Assembly: GCA_963966765.1 (NCBI GenBank)
Contig: CAXAAR010000080.1
Coordinates: 1-9,651 of the forward strand
Reading direction: 5' to 3'
DNA from: Aequoribacter sp003520285
GTDB taxonomy: Bacteria; Pseudomonadota; Gammaproteobacteria; Pseudomonadales; Halieaceae
Length of the DNA: 9,651 bases
Shown here: in pieces, positions 1 to 6,965 of the stretch
How the letters are laid out: every line of letters starts with the position of its first letter
Numbering within the stretch: the stretch's first letter is position 1
The notes under the pieces: generated by a model
Databases searched by the model: none
Seen by the model: the letters and a program-made list of their open reading frames with translations, nothing else
What the model was told of the DNA's origin: nothing
Translations under genes and position numbers: made by a program

Positions 1-1057
1 AATTGCGAGTTTCGACAGCCGTGTGAAAGCTAGTGCGGCGATGATGCTCAGTGCACGCCACCCCGTCCTGGATTGGGTCGTAAACATCTCGTCCGAGGAG
101 ATAAATCTTAGGGTCGGAGTAATGAGGCTCTAGGACCGCTGATCGCACCAATAGATCGACGGCGGCACTCCGGATAGGTGCCGCTAGAGCAGTCGGGGGG
201 ACATCGGCCCATTGATCGACCATGCCATTCCGATCATTATCAATACCAAATGTAATGTTGATACGTTCCACGCCATCAACCAAACATTGCGGCGGTGACA
301 AGCCATAACCCGACTGCTTTAAGCGGATTCGGCATAACTCCGGCGGAGGAGCACCTTGATCTGTGCAAAGCACATCACTCTGCTCTCTTAAATAGATAAG
401 CTGGGGCGCAAACTCCCAGGTTTCGAGTTCGCGTTGCGGTGAACGTGACTGCAGTGCTGTCACTGCATTAAGGTCAGAACCCCTATGCATAACTGCAGGA
501 CCTGAGAGATCGCTGAATGAGAGGTAAACAGCCCACGGGACGAGATTGTCAGTGCTAAACCCACGCTCTTGTATCGAGTGGTCTTTTACCCGGCGAATAA
601 CAACGACATCGCTACCCTTCACCAAACGCCGGTACCCCAAGTTGCAATCAGATGGCAACGATCGGCCTGTGGATTGGCCCAAGTGATCCGTTTCCTGCCC
701 AAACTCGTTGACATTATTAAAGTGTGTCACGCCAGCCTGACCATCCAATAGCAAGGCTAAGCATGAGTCTTGGGTCAGCGTTGATTGATCGGCTGACACA
801 AGGGCGGCGTTGTCTATGACTTCGACTTGATCGAATCCACCCATAAATCCTACCATTTCTAGTTCGCGGCTTAAGAAACTGAGGGCATAACGACCCACTT
901 CTTGTAGCGTCGCGAGCTGCTCATCTTGCAAGGATGATCGTCTGGCGGAGACAAACAAAGATACCAATGCGAGTGTTAACAAACTCGATAGTAGCAGTGA
1001 GACCATGACCTCCGTCAGAGTCATACCCGCCAACCTGATCCGATTTGAATCGATCAC
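1..1057 (-). CDS. pilW: PilW, type IV pilus minor pilin (C-terminus cut by window edge)
   Basis: This frame is open from a GTG at 1057 to the window edge and gives 352 residues with no stop. PilW is a minor pilin that works with FimU, PilV, PilX and PilE in the initiation and tip complex of type IVa pili. Residues 1-11 are a short leader ending in Gly11. Next come MTLTE, with Glu16 at mature position +5, and a hydrophobic helix to about residue 37, the class III prepilin signal. The C-terminal part looks like the PilW assembly domain: an aspartate-rich loop at 273-281, a segment containing DLLVRS, and HHRRTSFHTAVETRN at the edge, close to the usual family end. Probably only a few residues are missing. 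The GTG overlaps the pilV stop (GTGA), and no ATG lies upstream of the cleavage site, so a coupled GTG start fits best. It lacks a strong Shine-Dalgarno sequence. pilX and pilY1 would be expected beyond the edge (inference). Confidence 0.88.
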   Translation of the reverse strand, partial: MIDSNRIRLAGMTLTEVMVSLLLSSLLTLALVSLFVSARRSSLQDEQLATLQEVGRYALSFLSRELEMVGFMGGFDQVEVIDNAALVSADQSTLTQDSCLALLLDGQAGVTHFNNVNEFGQETDHLGQSTGRSLPSDCNLGYRRLVKGSDVVVIRRVKDHSIQERGFSTDNLVPWAVYLSFSDLSGPAVMHRGSDLNAVTALQSRSPQRELETWEFAPQLIYLREQSDVLCTDQGAPPPELCRIRLKQSGYGLSPPQCLVDGVERINITFGIDNDRNGMVDQWADVPPTALAAPIRSAAVDLLVRSAVLEPHYSDPKIYLLGRDVYDPIQDGVACTEHHRRTSFHTAVETRN

Positions 1058-1641
1058 AACAGCTCACTCAAAACCATTGATCTGAGCACAGCCCGCTGTG
1101 GCGCTCGAATATCCGCGCCACCGCAGCCCCTGAAATCCCCGTAATCGATAGAGGTCAACCCTGACCAGACGATTGTTACGTCCACACTCCGCAAAGGATC
1201 GCTGCCCATCACTCGGGTACAACTAACGGCATCAAACAATGAGTCGACAATGGTGGCATCGCCAGCGGCAACATTCCGATCAGTCCGCCCCTTTATCATC
1301 GCCTCCCAGCGCGCCAAATGATAAGCAGCCATGGCGCTGGGATCGCAGAATTCAGCGAAACAGTCTGGGGGGCCAGCATCTGGTGTTGATTGATCGCCTG
1401 CTCCCCCTGCGGAGAAAGAGAGGCTAGCGTGACTCGTTCGAAGTGTGGACAGAATACCACTCGCGAAATAAAGCGCTTTGGTCCTTTGCAAGGATTCGAG
1501 AGCGACTCTTTTGGCATTAATTTGCAAAGATCCCAGTCCAAGCATGCCAATCGAGATCAGTAGGAGCGCGACCAGAACCTCGATCAGGCCCACGCCCCTG
1601 ACTGCCGCAAATGCTGGCGTATGCCTAGCTATTCTGGTCAT
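1054..1641 (-). CDS. pilV: PilV, type IV pilus modification/minor pilin protein
   Basis: The product is 195 residues, about the usual size for the PilV family. The N-terminus is a class III prepilin signal: a 16-residue leader ending in Gly16, then VGLIE with Glu21 at mature +5, then a hydrophobic helix (VLVALLLISIGMLGLGSLQ) very typical of PilV. The periplasmic part carries Cys94 and Cys99 followed by an A-rich stretch and Trp112, a recurring PilV pattern, plus Cys141 and Cys173. Two disulfides are possible. PilV sits in the minor pilin complex in the inner membrane and then at the pilus tip, after cleavage by a PilD-type peptidase. The gene starts 17 bp inside the preceding fimU-like gene and ends in a 4-bp overlap with pilW, so translation is probably coupled. 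No strong ribosome binding site is seen before its ATG. Confidence 0.92.
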   Translation of the reverse strand: MTRIARHTPAFAAVRGVGLIEVLVALLLISIGMLGLGSLQINAKRVALESLQRTKALYFASGILSTLRTSHASLSFSAGGAGDQSTPDAGPPDCFAEFCDPSAMAAYHLARWEAMIKGRTDRNVAAGDATIVDSLFDAVSCTRVMGSDPLRSVDVTIVWSGLTSIDYGDFRGCGGADIRAPQRAVLRSMVLSELL

Positions 1642-2164
1642 GACAAGCGCTCAAATTTGACCGGACGCTCACTCGACCAATATTGTTCAGTACAATCCCA
1701 TAAGAATATTCCGTATCGGCATCAATCGGGCATGGTGCCAAAGTCATGGCTGACCCAGAGGTACCATTAGCAGCAAAAAAAATAGACCGCGTGACGATAG
1801 AATCACCCGCTCGATTAAAGACGCGTATGAACGAGTCGGCGCCGAGATCAGAACGAATCACCACATCGCTTGCATCTAGACGGCGATTATCATCGAGATC
1901 TTGGAAGATCAGCCACCCTTGATGGTATCCACCCCCGCACTGGTCTGCATCAGGTGCTCGCCTCGGGCAAACCCCGACAGGGACTGAATGTGTCAGTGCA
2001 TGAACTCGGGCCCAGTGAAGGCTGAGCGCAAGATGCCGAGTAAAGTTCATTAACTGAACTGAAGTCACGAGTGACTTCATTGCAGGGGCAGCGAATCCCG
2101 CTGTCGTAACAAAAACGGCGATGCAGAGCATCAGTTCTAGTAAGGTGAAGCCTCGGTCAGCCAT
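1625..2164 (-). CDS. fimU: GspH/FimT-family minor pilin (FimU-like)
   Basis: The product is 179 residues. The leader is only five residues (MADRG), followed by FTLLE with Glu10 at mature +5 and a hydrophobic helix to about residue 28. The rest fits the GspH/FimT fold: an ARVHA segment near 52-56, GWLIFQDLDDNRRLD at 83-97, FFAANGTS at 129-136, and a final strand with NNIGRVSV at 160-167. Cys66, Cys76, Cys145 and Cys174 could form two disulfides; Cys14 lies in the membrane helix. FimU in Pseudomonas links the minor pilin tip complex to the major pilin shaft. I prefer FimU over FimT because the next gene is pilV, but the two are close paralogues and the sequence alone does not separate them. It is the first gene of the pilus group, after a 94-bp gap, and has the clearest ribosome binding site in the window. 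Confidence 0.88.
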   Translation of the reverse strand: MADRGFTLLELMLCIAVFVTTAGFAAPAMKSLVTSVQLMNFTRHLALSLHWARVHALTHSVPVGVCPRRAPDADQCGGGYHQGWLIFQDLDDNRRLDASDVVIRSDLGADSFIRVFNRAGDSIVTRSIFFAANGTSGSAMTLAPCPIDADTEYSYGIVLNNIGRVSVRSNLSACHDQNS

Positions 2165-2171
2165 CGTCTCT

Positions 2172-2177
2172 CTCCTT
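2172..2177 (-). promoter_or_regulatory. Shine-Dalgarno of the fimU-like gene
   Basis: On the minus strand AAGGAG lies seven bases before the ATG at 2164. It is a near-perfect match to the 16S rRNA anti-Shine-Dalgarno. The strong site fits fresh ribosome loading at the head of the pilus gene group rather than coupling to ispH, and it supports the chosen start. Confidence 0.8.
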
Positions 2178-2187
2178 CAATCACTCC

Positions 2188-2216
2188 ATTATTGCCGAGC
2201 GCAGAGAGCGAGAAAA
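2188..2216 (-). promoter_or_regulatory. Candidate sigma-70-type promoter before the minor pilin genes
   Basis: In the 94-bp gap between ispH and the fimU-like gene, the minus strand carries TTTTCT (2216-2211), a 17-base spacer and AATAAT (2193-2188). The -10 matches 5 of 6 consensus bases, but the -35 matches only 3 of 6. The predicted transcript would start near 2181, just ahead of the Shine-Dalgarno site. No sigma-54 -24/-12 pattern was found, and no terminator hairpin is visible after ispH. Read-through from ispH is therefore equally possible. This is a weak call made on pattern alone. Confidence 0.28.
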
Positions 2217-2258
2217 CCAGATGGTTATTGGCGACGAAATTTAGGCGAAAGTGATGCC

Positions 2259-3212
2259 CTAGTCGACTGCCTGCACGTCGATTCTGAGAGCCTTAGGGAG
2301 CGAAAAAGTCACGTTCTCGGGTTGACCTTCCAACTCTTGAGCCGGCTGACCACCCCACTGCCGAAGAGCCTCTGCCACCTCAATGACCAGATGCTCCGGT
2401 GCTGAAGCCCCAGCTGTGATTCCAACCGACTCGCAGTTCTCGAACCACCGAGCGTCGAGATCATCAGGTCCGTTAATCAAATAAGCGGGCGTCCCCATCC
2501 TCTCGGCCAACTCGCGCAGGCGATTCGAATTAGAACTGTTGGGCGAACCCACTACCAACACACATTGAACACTCGCCGCCAGAGCCTTCACCGCATCTTG
2601 ACGATTTTGAGTGGCATAACAGATGTCGTCTTTACGGGGTCCACTAATCGCGGGAAACCGCTCTCGTAAAGCATCAATAACTCGCGCAGTATCATCTACT
2701 GATAAAGTCGTTTGAGTGACATAAGACAGTCGCTCGGGGTCTTTGACGTCAAGGTCGGCAATCTCGTCCTCGTGCTCAATCAAAAACATTCGTCCGCCAT
2801 TAGAGGTATCGTACTGCCCCAGAGTACCCTCGACTTCAGGATGTCCTCTGTGTCCAATCAAAATACAATCCTCGCCCTTACGGCTGTGCGAAGACACCTC
2901 TAAGTGAACTTTCGTCACCAGAGGACACGTCGCATCAAACACAGTTAAGCCTCGCTCTTTGGCTTCTTTGCGAACACTTTGAGCGACGCCGTGAGCAGAA
3001 AAAATAACGGTAGCGCCTGCTGGAACTTCATCGAGTTCCTCAACAAAAACAGCACCTCTTCCGCGCAGAGTATCGACTACAATTTTATTGTGAACGACCT
3101 CATGACGAACATAAATGGGCGCTCCAAACAGATCAATGGCACGATTAACGATATCAATCGCGCGATCAACGCCCGCGCAAAAACCTCTGGGATTGGCGAG
3201 CTTAACTTGCAT
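2259..3212 (-). CDS. ispH: IspH, 4-hydroxy-3-methylbut-2-enyl diphosphate reductase
   Basis: IspH (LytB) is the iron-sulfur enzyme that reduces HMBPP to IPP and DMAPP, the last step of the MEP isoprenoid pathway, in the cytoplasm. Counted from the ATG at 3212 the protein has 317 residues, close to the E. coli enzyme. The three cluster cysteines are Cys12 (GFCAGV), Cys96 (ATCPLV) and Cys198 (ICYAT). The substrate-binding residues His41 (HEVVHN), His74 (SAHGV), His124 and Glu126 (GHRGHPE) are present, as is the GSPNSSNSNRL loop near 222-232. A TTG one codon upstream (3215) could extend the frame. The ATG is preferred because it follows AGAGGTG by five bases and forms a TGATG overlap with the fkpB stop, which implies coupled translation. 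The gene ends in TAG and is followed by the gap before the pilus genes. Confidence 0.97.
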   Translation of the reverse strand: MQVKLANPRGFCAGVDRAIDIVNRAIDLFGAPIYVRHEVVHNKIVVDTLRGRGAVFVEELDEVPAGATVIFSAHGVAQSVRKEAKERGLTVFDATCPLVTKVHLEVSSHSRKGEDCILIGHRGHPEVEGTLGQYDTSNGGRMFLIEHEDEIADLDVKDPERLSYVTQTTLSVDDTARVIDALRERFPAISGPRKDDICYATQNRQDAVKALAASVQCVLVVGSPNSSNSNRLRELAERMGTPAYLINGPDDLDARWFENCESVGITAGASAPEHLVIEVAEALRQWGGQPAQELEGQPENVTFSLPKALRIDVQAVD

Positions 3213-3658
3213 CAATGCACCTCTGCTGGGTCGACCGAGTGAATCGCCACTGTGAAGATAATACTGCGACCTGCCAACGGGTGATTGAAATCAACAGTCA
3301 CCGTGTCTTCTTCAATTGCCCGAATGACACCGGGAACATCGCCCCCCTCGGCAGCACCAAAAGTGCAGACCAGCCCCTCTACCAACTCATCGTCACCAAA
3401 TGATGAACGCTTGACTGTCTGGATATTATTGGGATTAGGCTGACCAAAACCATCTTCTGGGGGCACCAGGAACTCGCGAGTCTCACCCGCTTTAAGTCCC
3501 ATGAGATGACGCTCAAACCCCTCGAGAATATTCCCATCTCCGACGGTAAAGCTGGCCGGTGGCTGACCAAAATTGCTATCAACCGGGGTGCCATCTTCGA
3601 GCGCAAGAGAAAAATTCAATGTCACTTTCGTATTTGTACCAATAGTGAGTTGTGTCAT
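3212..3658 (-). CDS. fkpB: FkpB (SlpA), FKBP-type peptidyl-prolyl cis-trans isomerase
   Basis: The product is 148 residues, the size of E. coli SlpA/FkpB, a small cytoplasmic prolyl isomerase and chaperone of the SlyD-like FKBP group. The N-terminal FKBP half shows LEDGTPVDSNFGQPP (20-34), FTVGDGNILEGFERHLMGL (37-55) and an acidic PPEDGFG turn (66-72). The insert-in-flap region occupies roughly 73-120. The family signature DFNHPLAGRSIIFTVAI closes the protein at 123-139. Unlike SlyD there is no histidine- and cysteine-rich metal-binding tail; it stops at PAEVH. It lies 3 bp after lspA and overlaps ispH by one base. The lspA-fkpB-ispH order is widely conserved in gammaproteobacteria and supports the FkpB assignment over SlyD. 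No good independent ribosome binding site is seen, so coupling to lspA is likely. Confidence 0.95.
   Translation of the reverse strand: MTQLTIGTNTKVTLNFSLALEDGTPVDSNFGQPPASFTVGDGNILEGFERHLMGLKAGETREFLVPPEDGFGQPNPNNIQTVKRSSFGDDELVEGLVCTFGAAEGGDVPGVIRAIEEDTVTVDFNHPLAGRSIIFTVAIHSVDPAEVH
3218..3224 (-). promoter_or_regulatory. Shine-Dalgarno of ispH inside the fkpB end
   Basis: AGAGGTG on the minus strand lies within the last codons of fkpB and five bases before the ispH ATG at 3212. It decides in favour of that ATG over the adjacent TTG at 3215, and with the TGATG junction it supports stop-restart coupling. Confidence 0.65.
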
Positions 3659-3661
3659 ACC

Positions 3662-4162
3662 TTAACCACCGTTGATTTGCTGTTTTGAGGGAGACGACCG
3701 GAAACTATCCCAGATTAATCCTACTGCCCCCAGCGTAATCGCTGAATCAGCCACATTAAACGTTGGGAAATACCAACCCGCCCAGTGCACTGAGATAAAA
3801 TCGACCACATATCCCAGAAAAACCCGATCAATTAAGTTTCCCACGGCACCACCAAGGACGAGCGCCAATGACCAAGCCAACCCTACTTCCGCGGCAGACA
3901 AGCGCCGCAACCACACAATGATAACAAGACTGACAGCCGCAGCCACAACCGAAAAAAAGTAGCGCTGCCATCCACCCGCATCACTCAAAAACGAGAAGGC
4001 AGCCCCCTCGTTATAATGCAAAGTGATATTCAACCAGGGTAATAGTGGATTTGGTTGTCCGTAGATCAGCCAAGCATTCGCCATTCCTTTGGTAATCTGG
4101 TCGATAATGACAATGCCTGCAGCCGTCGCAAACAGAGCAGTCAGAGGAATGGCTTTAGGCAT
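3662..4162 (-). CDS. lspA: LspA, lipoprotein signal peptidase (signal peptidase II)
   Basis: LspA cleaves the signal peptide of diacylglyceryl-modified prolipoproteins in the inner membrane. From the ATG at 4162 the protein has 166 residues (E. coli has 164) and four hydrophobic segments, near 5-20, 66-84, 90-105 and 138-152. Conserved motifs are IDQITK with Asp21, HYNEGAAFSF with Asn51, GNLIDR with Asp112, and FNVADSAI with Asp139. The last two aspartates are the catalytic pair. The frame stays open to an ATG at 4270, but the extra 36 residues lie wholly inside ileS, look unlike the family, and precede the first membrane segment. GGGGAG lies ten bases before the chosen ATG. The gene overlaps ileS by 8 bp, the usual tight ileS-lspA arrangement, and is followed 3 bp later by fkpB. 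Confidence 0.95.
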   Translation of the reverse strand: MPKAIPLTALFATAAGIVIIDQITKGMANAWLIYGQPNPLLPWLNITLHYNEGAAFSFLSDAGGWQRYFFSVVAAAVSLVIIVWLRRLSAAEVGLAWSLALVLGGAVGNLIDRVFLGYVVDFISVHWAGWYFPTFNVADSAITLGAVGLIWDSFRSSPSKQQINGG

Positions 4163-6956
4163 AAAGCCGCTGCTCCCCGTCACCCTCAATATTATCGATA
4201 CACCGTCCGCAGACAGTCGGGTGCTCGGCATGTGTGCCCACGTCGGCCCTACGATGCCAACAGCGCTCACATTTCTCGTGAGATGAGGTAGTCACCCATA
4301 CTTTTAATTCTGGCAGCTCGGTAGCGTAGAGAGGCTCGGGTAGGTCAACCATCGGCTGAACCTTTGCCTCAGATGTGATCAGCACAAAACGGAGTTCATC
4401 ACCTAATCTATCAAGCACAGACCTTAGCGTATCCGAGGCATAAAGCACCACTTCTGCGTCTAGGCTGCCTTTGATCAGCCCATCCGACCGAGCTGCCTCA
4501 AGAGCACCATTGACTGCTCTGCGGATCACCAGCATCTGTGTCCAAAAGGCATCATCGAGAGTGGTATCCGGTTCGACAGCGGCAATGGGCTCATACCAAG
4601 TTTCAAGAAAAACAGAGCGACTCTGAGCACCTGGCAGATGCTCCCAAATTTCGTCCGCTGTAAAGCTTAAAATGGGCGCTATCCAGCGAACCAGTGCCTG
4701 AATAATATGAAACATTGCCGATTGCGCAGAGCGGCGCGCGATGCTCTCTGTGCCCGCGGTGTATTGTCTATCCTTAATAATATCGAGATAAAAACCACCA
4801 AGTTCAGAGGCGCAGAAATGATGCACTTTTTGATAAACCAAGTGGAATTGATACTGAGTATACGCATCCGCCAGCTGCTGCTGTAATTCGCCAGCGCGAA
4901 AAACAATCCAGCGATCTAGTGGCAACATTGCCGACGGGCTCAAAAGGTCGCTAGCAGGATTAAAGCCGTTTAGGTTCGAAAGCAGAAATCGAGCAGTATT
5001 GCGTATGCGTCGATACGCATCCGAAGTTCGATTAAAAATTTCGTCACCGAAAGCGATCTCGCCGCGATAATCCGTTGAGGCTACCCACAACCGAAGAATA
5101 TCAGCACCCCACTGCTGCGTTGCCTCCTTAATCGAGACGATGTTACCCAAGGACTTCGACATCTTGCGGCCGTGATCATCGACCGTAAAACCATGCGTTA
5201 AAACAGAGCGATAAGGCGCTTCATTAAACGCACCAACGCCTGTTAGCAGGCTCGACTGAAACCACCCTCGGTGCTGATCGGAGCCTTCTAAATACAAATC
5301 TGCTGGGGCCCTTAGCTCGTCTCGCTCCCGGAGAACACAGGCGTGAGTCACACCCGAGTCGAACCAAACATCGAGCGTGTCAGTCACTTTGTCGTAGTCC
5401 TTGGCATCGTCGCCTAATAACTCCTTGGGATCCAAATCGAACCATGCATCAATGCCGATTTGTTCCACTTTCTGAGCGACCGCCTCCATCAACTCCTGTG
5501 TATCAGGGTGCAGTTCTCCGGTTTCTTTGTGAACAAATAGAGCGATTGGAGCCCCCCACGTGCGCTGTCGCGAGACACACCAGTCCGGACGATTTTCGAG
5601 CATCGAATCAATTCGCGCCTTGCCCCAGTCAGGAATCCACTGCACGGCATCAGCGGCATTCTTGGCCTGCTCGAGCAATCCTGCTTGCGACATGCTGATA
5701 AACCACTGCGGTGTCGCTCTGAAAATGATCGGAGTTTTATGCCGCCAACAATGCGGATAAGAGTGCTGATATACCCGATTAGCGAGTAACGCGCCGGAGC
5801 TTGATAATGCTTCAATAATAGGAGCGTTACTCTTAGTCACGTGCATCCCGCCGACCAGCGGCGTGTCACTCGCAAAGAGTCCATTGCTCATTACTGGGTT
5901 ATCGGTCGCCAATCCGTAACTCAGTCCGACTTGATAATCTTCTTGGCCATGGGCGGGTGCTGTGTGAACGCAGCCCGTGCCAGCATCTATTGTGACGTGA
6001 TCACCGAGAATGATCGGCACTTCTCTGCCCGCAAACGGATGTTGGAAGACACAGTGTTCAAGTGCAGTGCCGGGCAGAGTCGACAGTATTTCGAATGAAG
6101 TGATGCCGAAGCGTTGCATACAGCTCTCGACCAAATCGTTAGCGAGGATCAAAGCGCCTTTCTCTGTGCGGACCCAGGCATAATTCAACTCAGCATTTAA
6201 GCAAATGGCCTGATTGGCTGGCAGAGTCCATGGGGTCGTTGTCCAAATAACCGCACTGACTGGCGCCTCTGTAACACCGAATAAGCCGGCTAGGTGCGCT
6301 GAGTCACTGGCAGCGAAGGCGACATCGATTGCTGAAGACTCCTTATCAGCATACTCAACCTCAGCCTCGGCTAAGGCAGAGGCACAATCTAAACACCAGT
6401 GAACCGGCTTATAGCCTTTTAACAGATGGCCATGATCCACAATCTTAGCCAAGGTTCGAATGATATTCGCTTCAAACAGCGGATCCATTGTCAGATAGGG
6501 ATTTTCCCAGTCCCCAATCACGCCCAATCGGATAAAATCTGTGCACTGATCTTTAATTTGCGTGGTCGCATACTCACGACACTTTTGCCGAAACTCTGCC
6601 GCAGTAATTTTATGGCCTGGCTTGCCCACTTTCTTTTCGACATTCAGTTCAATCGGTAAGCCGTGACAATCCCATCCGGGCACGTAAGGGGCGTCATAAC
6701 CGGCTAACTGCTTTGACTTAACAATAATATCTTTAAGAATTTTGTTGACCGAATGCCCGAGGTGTAATTGACCATTGGCATAGGGCGGACCATCGTGCAA
6801 GATGAATTTAGGACGACCTTCAGACGCATTCCTAATCTGCTCGTACAGATTATCGGAATGCCAGGCTTGCAGCCGCTCGGGCTCACGCTGCGCCAATCCA
6901 GCTTTCATAGGAAAGCCAGTTTGCGGCAAATTTAAGGTCGCTTTGTAGTCAGTCAT
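4155..6956 (-). CDS. ileS: IleS, isoleucyl-tRNA synthetase
   Basis: IleS charges tRNA-Ile with isoleucine in the cytoplasm and edits misactivated valine. It has 933 residues (E. coli 938) and looks complete. The class I signature is HLGH at 65-68, followed by GWDCHGLPIE at 94-103. The CP1 editing domain carries TTTPWTLPAN (239-248) and GTGCVHTAPAHGQEDY (326-341). Later come LEGSDQHRGWFQSS (556-569) and KMSKS at 598-602. The C-terminal zinc site has Cys896, Cys899, Cys916 and Cys919. The C-terminal zinc finger and overall motif spacing match the bacterial housekeeping type, not the eukaryote-like mupirocin-resistant type. The start at 6956 gives the usual MTDYKATLNLP opening. AAGAG at 6967-6963 lies six bases ahead, and the ribF stop is only 9 bp away. 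Its end overlaps lspA by 8 bp. Confidence 0.98.
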   Translation of the reverse strand: MTDYKATLNLPQTGFPMKAGLAQREPERLQAWHSDNLYEQIRNASEGRPKFILHDGPPYANGQLHLGHSVNKILKDIIVKSKQLAGYDAPYVPGWDCHGLPIELNVEKKVGKPGHKITAAEFRQKCREYATTQIKDQCTDFIRLGVIGDWENPYLTMDPLFEANIIRTLAKIVDHGHLLKGYKPVHWCLDCASALAEAEVEYADKESSAIDVAFAASDSAHLAGLFGVTEAPVSAVIWTTTPWTLPANQAICLNAELNYAWVRTEKGALILANDLVESCMQRFGITSFEILSTLPGTALEHCVFQHPFAGREVPIILGDHVTIDAGTGCVHTAPAHGQEDYQVGLSYGLATDNPVMSNGLFASDTPLVGGMHVTKSNAPIIEALSSSGALLANRVYQHSYPHCWRHKTPIIFRATPQWFISMSQAGLLEQAKNAADAVQWIPDWGKARIDSMLENRPDWCVSRQRTWGAPIALFVHKETGELHPDTQELMEAVAQKVEQIGIDAWFDLDPKELLGDDAKDYDKVTDTLDVWFDSGVTHACVLRERDELRAPADLYLEGSDQHRGWFQSSLLTGVGAFNEAPYRSVLTHGFTVDDHGRKMSKSLGNIVSIKEATQQWGADILRLWVASTDYRGEIAFGDEIFNRTSDAYRRIRNTARFLLSNLNGFNPASDLLSPSAMLPLDRWIVFRAGELQQQLADAYTQYQFHLVYQKVHHFCASELGGFYLDIIKDRQYTAGTESIARRSAQSAMFHIIQALVRWIAPILSFTADEIWEHLPGAQSRSVFLETWYEPIAAVEPDTTLDDAFWTQMLVIRRAVNGALEAARSDGLIKGSLDAEVVLYASDTLRSVLDRLGDELRFVLITSEAKVQPMVDLPEPLYATELPELKVWVTTSSHEKCERCWHRRADVGTHAEHPTVCGRCIDNIEGDGEQRLYA

Positions 6957-6965
6957 AAGGGTCTC

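Noticed and set aside
569..751. Plus-strand open frame within pilW
   Set aside because: It is the shadow of pilW, which is continuous on the minus strand from 1057 to the window edge with a prepilin signal and PilW C-terminal motifs.
2121..2405. Plus-strand open frame spanning the ispH-fimU gap
   Set aside because: Its ends are antisense to two well-supported genes, and its translation looks random with no ribosome binding site of note.
3213..3215. TTG start for ispH one codon upstream
   Set aside because: The ATG at 3212 is a stronger start codon with suitable Shine-Dalgarno spacing, forms a TGATG junction, and gives the E. coli-like numbering of Cys12 and Cys96.
4163..4270. N-terminal 36-residue extension of lspA
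   Set aside because: It lies wholly inside ileS in another frame, does not resemble LspA, and a better-placed ATG with GGGGAG upstream exists at 4162.
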